DNA from: Verrucomicrobiota bacterium
GTDB taxonomy: Bacteria; Verrucomicrobiota; Verrucomicrobiia; Palsa-1439
Assembly (NCBI GenBank): GCA_016871575.1
Contig: VHCW01000047.1
Coordinates: 1-37,016 of the forward strand
Length of the DNA stretch: 37,016 bases
Reading direction: 5' to 3'
Positions 33,921-37,016 of this stretch are shown here, in pieces (position 1 is the first letter of the stretch; the number at the start of each line of letters is the position of its first letter). The notes beneath the pieces were generated by a model. That model was not told the DNA's origin. It ran no database searches and saw only the letters and a list, made by a program, of their open reading frames with translations. The position numbers and the translations under genes were made by a program.

Positions 33921-34000
33921 CGCAGATTCACGCAGATGGACGCAGACCTGCTGCGCCGTAGCCGTCGGGCGAAGGCAAATTTCACCACGGAGTCACGGAG
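33921..34000. repeat. Short-period repeat debris (CGCAGA and CACGGAG units)
   Basis: CGCAGA recurs exactly every 10 bp at 33921, 33931 and 33941; CACGGAG recurs 8 bp apart at 33986 and 33994. From memory these motif families, like the CGCAAAGG family at 30154, often lie beside GxxExxY genes in environmental bacterial genomes. Together with the adjacent stub and fragment, the 33857-34257 gap (about 400 bp) holds no intact gene. Confidence 0.6.
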
Positions 34001-34082
34001 AACGCCGAGCGAAAAATGAATTGGCGCAGAACCGTCCCCCTGCGGTATAACTCCGGCAACATCGGGAAAAGGAAACAGGACA

Positions 34083-34165
34083 ATGAATCGCATCTATGAG
34101 AGTGACTCGCTACTTATGAGCGACTGGGGCCGTGACCGGCTCCGGGACGATCCCCGGTGGAAACA
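34083..34165 (+). pseudogene. Fragment resembling a type I methylase (HsdM)
   Basis: From ATG 34083 (AGGA 7 bp upstream) an open frame reads MNRIYESDSLLMSDWGRDRL, then RDDPRWKHGAPP, then unrelated sequence to 34268. The SDW-x-x-(D/E)RLRDDPRWK-x-G-x-PP string matches my memory of the segment just after the NPPF motif in HsdM-type N6-adenine methylases, where it continues GNANFAWLQH. The NPPF itself and everything downstream are missing. Location directly before hsdR supports a collapsed hsdM. A weak TATAAC box (34046-34051) precedes it, so a short peptide could still be made. Confidence 0.45.
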
Positions 34166-34257
34166 CGGCGCGCCGCCCAGTAGTGACCAACTCGACGCCT
34201 CTGCAAATCGAGTGGCCAGATCAAGCTCAAGGCGATATTCAAAATCCCATTTCACTC

Positions 34258-37016
34258 ATGTCACCTAAAATAGTCTATCAACACAACCCCGATCCCCATA
34301 ACCGGGTTGTAAAGGAACAAGGCATCGAGGACGGCTTTATCGAAAAACTGCGGAGTCTCAAATACACCGTCCGTCCTGACATCCGAGACCGAGCCACGCT
34401 CGAAGCCAACTTCCGGCAGAAGTTTGAGGCGCTCAATCGTGTCAAACTCACGGACGGCGAGTTCCAACGCCTGCTGGACGAACTCATCACTCCCGATGTC
34501 TTCACTGCCGCCCGCGTCCTGCGCGAAAAGAACGACTTCACCCGCGACGACGGCACCCCGCTTTCCTACACGCTCGTCAACATCAAGGACTGGTGCAAGA
34601 ACGACTTCGAGGTCGTCCACCAGCTCCGCATCAACACCGACTACAGCCATCACCGGTACGACGTCATCCTCCTCATCAACGGCGTCCCGGTCGCGCAGGT
34701 CGAGCTCAAGACCCTCGGCGTCAGCCCGCGCCGCGCGATGGAGCAGATCGTCGAATACAAGAACGACCCCGGCAATGGTTACACCCGCACGCTGCTGTGT
34801 TTCATCCAGCTTTTCATCGTCAGCAATCGCACCGACACGTTCTATTTCGCCAACAACAATGCCCGGCACTTCGCCTTCAATGCCGACGAACGCTTCCTGC
34901 CCGTTTACCGCTTCGCCGACAAAGAAAACAAGCCGATCAACCATCTCGACGACTTCGCCGACCGGTTCCTGCTCAAGTGCGAACTCGGTCGCATGATCAG
35001 CCGGTACATGGTGCTCATTCAGAGCGAGCAAAAACTCCTCATGATGCGCCCCTACCAAATCTACGCCGTCCAAGCCATCGTGGACTGCATTGATCAGAAC
35101 AATGGCAACGGCTACATCTGGCACACCACCGGCAGCGGCAAGACGCTCACTTCCTTCAAAGCCTCCACGCTCCTCAAGGAAAACGACAAGATTGATAAAT
35201 GCCTCTTTGTCGTGGACCGCAAAGACCTCGACAAACAGACTCGCGAGGAGTTCAACCGCTTCCAGGAAGGCTGCGTCGAGGCCAACACCAACACCGCCGC
35301 TTTGGTCAGACGACTGCTCTCCGAAGACAAGGCCGACAAGGTGATCGTCACCACCATTCAAAAACTCGGCCTCGCGCTCGACGAAAACAGCAAGCGCAAC
35401 CGGCAACGGGAAAAGGATGGCAAGGAGACGTACAAACAACTGCTCGAACCGCTCCGCAACAAGCGCTTCGTCTTCATCTTCGACGAATGTCACCGCTCCC
35501 AGTTCGGCGACAACCATCAAGCCATCAAGGATTTCTTCCCCCGCGCCCAGCTTTTCGGTTTCACCGGTACGCCCATCTTCGAGGAGAACGCCACGCGCGT
35601 TCAAGTTGAAGACGACCAAGCCTCCTTCCGCACCACCGCCGACACCTTCCAGCGGGAACTGCACGCCTACACCATCACCCATGCCATCGAGGACAACAAC
35701 GTCCTCCGCTTCCATGTGGACTACTACCGGCCCGAAGGCGACACCAAGCTCAAGACGGGCGATCCCCAGCAAAAGGAAAAGATCGTCGCGGCCATTCTCG
35801 CCAAGCACGATGCGGCCACCCACGCGCGCCGCTTCAATGCCCTCCTCGCGACCGCTTCCATCAACGAGGCCATCGAATACCACCGGCTGTTCCAGAAGAT
35901 TCAGGACGAGCAGCGCGCCGCCAATCCCGACTTCGTTCCGCTCAAGATCGCCTGTGTGTTCTCCCCGCCGGCCGATGGCAATTCCGACGTGAAACAACTT
36001 CAGGAAGATTTGCTCCAGGAAAAAGCCGACAACGAGCACGAACCGGAAAAGAAGAAGGACGACCTCAAAGCCATCATCGCCGACTACAACGCCCGCTACG
36101 GCACCAATCATTCACTCGCCGAGTTCGATGGGTTTGACCGGTATTATCAGGACATCCAAAAGCGCATCAAAGACCAGCAGTTCCCCAACGCCGACCTGCC
36201 CGGCAAGGGCGCCGAGAAGATTGATATCACCATCGTCGTGGACATGCTCCTCACCGGCTTTGACTCGAAATATCTCAACACCCTCTACGTGGACAAGAAC
36301 CTCAAGCACCACGGCCTGATTCAGGCGTTCTCCCGCACCAACCGCGTCCTCAACGCCACCAAACCGCACGGCCAGATTCTTGATTTCCGTCAGCAAAAAG
36401 ACGCCGTGGACGCCGCCATCGCCCTGTTCTCCGGCGTGAAGAACGAGGACAAGGCCCGCGAAATCTGGCTCGTGGATGCCGCGCCCAAAGTCGTCGAGAA
36501 ACTCAAGACCGCCCTCGGCAAGCTCGACGAGTTCATGCAGTCGCAGGGCCTTGAGGCCAAACCCGAGGCCGTGCCCGCCCTGAAAGGCGACGACGCCCGC
36601 GCCGCGTTCATTGGCTGCTTCCGTGAGGTCCAACGCCTCAAGACCCAACTCGACCAATACACCGATCTCGCACCCGAAACCCAAGCGGAAGTGGATCAGC
36701 TTCTGCCCCCGGACGAACTCAACGCCTTCCGTGGCGTTTACCTCGAAACCGCCCAGCGTCTCCGGGAACAACAGGCCAAGTCCGACGCCCCGCCCGGTTC
36801 CGCTGCCGACCAGATTGATTTCGAGTTCGTCCTCTTCGCCTCGGCGATCATTGACTACGACTACATCATGGCGCTGTGCGCCCGCTTTACCAACCAGATG
36901 CCGGGCAAGCTGACGATCAACCGCGACCAACTCATCGGCCTCATCCAGACCGACTCCAAATTCTTGGACGAACGTGGAATCATCACCGCCTATGTCCGAA
37001 CCCTCGAGGTCGGCCA
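34258..37016 (+). CDS. hsdR: Type I restriction enzyme R subunit, 3' end outside window
   Basis: At least 919 codons, open to the window edge. Starts MSPKIVYQHNPDPHNRVVKEQ. The N-terminal nuclease domain has RYDVILLINGVPVAQVELKTLG (Glu149, Lys151 of the PD-(D/E)XK core). The SF2 motor follows: WHTTGSGKTLTS (Walker A, about 290), VVDRKDLD, FIFDECHRSQFG (DECH, 409), FTGTPIF, TIVVDMLLTGFDSKYL and QAFSRTNRVLN (motif VI). R subunits translocate and cut unmodified DNA with an HsdM-HsdS partner. No intact hsdM or hsdS precedes it; they could follow beyond the edge. GTG 34183 is an alternative in-frame start; neither has a good ribosome-binding site. A long antisense frame over this gene is spurious. 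Confidence 0.93.
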   Translation, partial: MSPKIVYQHNPDPHNRVVKEQGIEDGFIEKLRSLKYTVRPDIRDRATLEANFRQKFEALNRVKLTDGEFQRLLDELITPDVFTAARVLREKNDFTRDDGTPLSYTLVNIKDWCKNDFEVVHQLRINTDYSHHRYDVILLINGVPVAQVELKTLGVSPRRAMEQIVEYKNDPGNGYTRTLLCFIQLFIVSNRTDTFYFANNNARHFAFNADERFLPVYRFADKENKPINHLDDFADRFLLKCELGRMISRYMVLIQSEQKLLMMRPYQIYAVQAIVDCIDQNNGNGYIWHTTGSGKTLTSFKASTLLKENDKIDKCLFVVDRKDLDKQTREEFNRFQEGCVEANTNTAALVRRLLSEDKADKVIVTTIQKLGLALDENSKRNRQREKDGKETYKQLLEPLRNKRFVFIFDECHRSQFGDNHQAIKDFFPRAQLFGFTGTPIFEENATRVQVEDDQASFRTTADTFQRELHAYTITHAIEDNNVLRFHVDYYRPEGDTKLKTGDPQQKEKIVAAILAKHDAATHARRFNALLATASINEAIEYHRLFQKIQDEQRAANPDFVPLKIACVFSPPADGNSDVKQLQEDLLQEKADNEHEPEKKKDDLKAIIADYNARYGTNHSLAEFDGFDRYYQDIQKRIKDQQFPNADLPGKGAEKIDITIVVDMLLTGFDSKYLNTLYVDKNLKHHGLIQAFSRTNRVLNATKPHGQILDFRQQKDAVDAAIALFSGVKNEDKAREIWLVDAAPKVVEKLKTALGKLDEFMQSQGLEAKPEAVPALKGDDARAAFIGCFREVQRLKTQLDQYTDLAPETQAEVDQLLPPDELNAFRGVYLETAQRLREQQAKSDAPPGSAADQIDFEFVLFASAIIDYDYIMALCARFTNQMPGKLTINRDQLIGLIQTDSKFLDERGIITAYVRTLEVG

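Noticed and set aside
34261-36111. A 616-codon open frame on the minus strand
   Set aside because: It is exactly antisense to hsdR, whose translation shows all nuclease and helicase motifs; the minus frame is Val/Glu-rich with no motif.

Overview
The window is high-GC bacterial DNA (about 60% by eye). It is packed with exported catabolic enzymes that carry Tat (RR) or Sec signals, and it looks like a member of the Planctomycetes-Verrucomicrobia superphylum, most likely Verrucomicrobiota. The reasons are sialidase-like proteins, Tat-exported Gfo/Idh/MocA oxidoreductase, GH99-like/WbsX, DUF4962 heparinase-like, DUF4838 and DUF362 proteins, and a GxxExxY gene with its typical short-period repeats. 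This assignment is inference from gene content; there is no rRNA gene. A kdsA gene implies a Gram-negative envelope with Kdo.

Layout. (1) 1-4.3 kb: tRNA-Tyr, then a translationally coupled amidohydrolase/sialidase pair on the minus strand, divergent from a second sialidase-like gene ending in a clear terminator. (2) 4.3-5.9 kb: two adjacent genes broken by single-base frameshifts, a truncated exported protein and a formyltransferase. (3) 5.9-10.3 kb, minus strand: kdsA, a cold-shock gene with a strong promoter, a structured leader and a terminator, then a ferrous-iron operon in which the regulator is a DtxR-FeoA-FeoA fusion coupled to feoB. (4) 10.4-14.7 kb: a coupled HpcH-type aldolase and 2-hydroxyacid dehydrogenase, then a Tat-exported DUF362 protein and a NapH-NapG fusion iron-sulfur membrane protein. 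(5) 14.7-17.8 kb: histone-deacetylase-like enzyme, exported nitroreductase, and a GH5 lipoprotein whose catalytic domain is interrupted by a beta-rich insert. (6) 17.75-18.41 kb: a leaderless antitoxin/MazF-type toxin pair bracketed by a 32-bp direct repeat that duplicates the 3' end of the GH5 gene. (7) 18.4-28.9 kb: a six-gene, almost gap-free operon of exported proteins (oxidoreductase, GH99-like, heparinase-like, membrane-anchored unknown, DUF4838, propeller-GDPD fusion). A REPIN-like double hairpin forms the 5' coding end of the GH99-like gene. (8) 29.0-32.4 kb, minus strand: DNA topoisomerase VI B and A subunits, split by a GxxExxY (PD-(D/E)XK-like) cassette flanked by inverted repeat arrays. 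(9) 32.5 kb to the end: a sugar transporter under a palindromic operator, a 16-codon signal-peptide stub, repeat debris, a fragment resembling HsdM, and a type I restriction HsdR that runs off the window.

Functionally, most of the window serves external polysaccharide or glycoconjugate breakdown and sugar handling, with separate modules for iron uptake, electron transfer and DNA topology/defence. The strongest novelty signals are two small gene cassettes bounded by repeats (the toxin-antitoxin pair behind GH5, and GxxExxY between the topoisomerase VI subunits), the REPIN that encodes an N-terminus, and several genes whose -10 box lies so close to ATG that their mRNAs should be leaderless.
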